A stretch of 5,485 nucleotides of DNA from JAFAHD01 sp035654355 (GTDB lineage: Bacteria; Vulcanimicrobiota; Vulcanimicrobiia; Eremiobacterales; Eremiobacteraceae), in the NCBI GenBank assembly GCA_035654355.1, contig DASRXC010000162.1:1-5485 (forward strand), given 5' to 3'. The notes below the pieces were generated by a model, which saw nothing but the letters and a program-made list of their open reading frames with translations, was not told the DNA's origin and did not search any database. Of this stretch, positions 4,919 to 5,485 are shown in pieces; position 1 is the first letter of the stretch, and every line of letters begins with the position of its first letter. Both the position numbers and the translations under genes were made by a program.

Positions 4919-5485
4919 ATGAGGATCACGGTCATCGGCGCCGGCATCAACGGCCTCGCATCGGCGTGGGCGCTCGTTCGCGACGGCCACGATGTCACCG
5001 TGGTCGAGCAGGGTCCCATTCCCAATCCGCTCGGCTCGTCGTACGATCAGAACCGTTTGATCCGTTTTCCGTACGGCGCGAGCGACGGATACACGAGCAT
5101 GGTGACGCACGCGTATCGCGCGTGGGACTTGGTATGGCAAGATCTCGGCGAGACGCTGTACGCGCGCACGGGGACATTGGCGATCGCGCGATCGGATGAC
5201 AGCTGGACCGACGCTTCCGCGCAGACGCTCCAACGAAAGGGCATCGAATCAAAACGTCTTACGCCCGCCGATATCGAGCGCATCTTCCCGATGCTGCGCG
5301 CTGACGGCATCCGTTATGCGCTCTACCTTGAATCGGGCGGCGAACTTTTCGCGAGCCGCATCCTCGAATCGCTCTCGAAGTTCTTGCGAGCGCGCGGCGC
5401 GCGGCTGCTCGAGCATACCCAAGTCCGCGACGTCGATGTCGAGCGGGCACGCGCTGCGCTCAAAGAAGGGCCGGCGCTCGAAGCC
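4919..5485 (+). CDS. FAD-dependent oxidoreductase (DAO family, sarcosine-oxidase-like), N-terminal part
   Basis: All 189 codons from ATG 4919 to the right edge are open. The protein opens with the FAD-binding Rossmann motif MRITVIGAGINGLASAWAL (GxGxxG at 7-12), with Glu30 ending strand 2 (VTVVE). Then come GSSYDQNRLIRFPYG (39-53), YARTGTLAIA (81-90) and LESGGELFASRILESL (137-152). This order resembles monomeric sarcosine oxidase and N-methyltryptophan oxidase, which oxidise N-methyl amines to give formaldehyde and hydrogen peroxide. The Arg pair of the RxxR motif is kept, but the His-Gly found in sarcosine oxidases (SSHG) is SYDQ here, so substrate or flavin attachment may differ. The C-terminal half, with any flavin-linking Cys, is outside. 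ATG 4919 has no Shine-Dalgarno; TTG 4904, 10 bp after GTGAGG, is an alternative adding five residues. Transcribed away from the radical SAM unit. Confidence 0.85.
   Translation, partial: MRITVIGAGINGLASAWALVRDGHDVTVVEQGPIPNPLGSSYDQNRLIRFPYGASDGYTSMVTHAYRAWDLVWQDLGETLYARTGTLAIARSDDSWTDASAQTLQRKGIESKRLTPADIERIFPMLRADGIRYALYLESGGELFASRILESLSKFLRARGARLLEHTQVRDVDVERARAALKEGPALEA

Noticed and set aside
1..5485. CRISPR array, insertion sequence, tRNA, rRNA or origin
   Set aside because: No spaced direct repeats, transposase, terminal repeats or structural RNA features were seen; the window is almost entirely coding.

Overview
The window is GC-rich, densely coded bacterial DNA. Shine-Dalgarno sites, TTG/GTG starts, an Lgt-family enzyme and genes that overlap by a few bases all fit a bacterium. 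Nothing in it fixes the phylum. The gene content (COG1964-type radical SAM enzyme, Lgt-like enzyme, zinc-ribbon membrane proteins) would suit a soil or subsurface lineage such as Acidobacteriota or Eremiobacterota, but that is a guess.

Layout. (1) Positions 1-553, minus strand: the N-terminal 184 codons of an electron-transfer flavoprotein beta subunit (etfB), running off the left edge. (2) 554-813: a 260-bp gap with no gene. It holds an AT-rich candidate -10 box and an 8-bp inverted repeat in front of etfB, and a hairpin after the next gene. (3) 814-4826, minus strand: a tightly packed five-gene unit. In transcription order it encodes a Cys-rich radical SAM enzyme of the MJ0619/Tes-like family (COG1964), a 90-aa membrane protein, an 88-aa zinc-ribbon membrane protein, an Lgt-like membrane transferase, and a zinc-ribbon, membrane-anchored alpha/beta-hydrolase-fold protein. 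Junctions are 11-bp overlap, 8-bp overlap, 13-bp gap and 34-bp overlap. (4) 4827-4918: a 92-bp divergent promoter region. (5) 4919-5485, plus strand: the N-terminal 189 codons of a sarcosine-oxidase-like FAD oxidoreductase, running off the right edge.

How the genes may work together. Some radical SAM proteins of the first gene's family join lipid tails (archaeal tetraether synthase) or were earlier linked to pterin methylation. Here it is followed by an enzyme of the fold that transfers diacylglyceryl groups and by small membrane proteins, so membrane-lipid or lipoprotein modification is a reasonable hypothesis. It is inference from family and neighbourhood only.

The most notable points are two. 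First, the last gene of the unit encodes an apparent pseudo-hydrolase: the nucleophile elbow reads GHGFG (Ser to Gly) and the usual catalytic His is Asp. Second, its zinc-ribbon-coding 5' end has no ATG, GTG or TTG start. A strong ribosome binding site instead points to an ATC codon, exactly where one base change would restore a classic ATGA stop/start junction with the Lgt-like gene.
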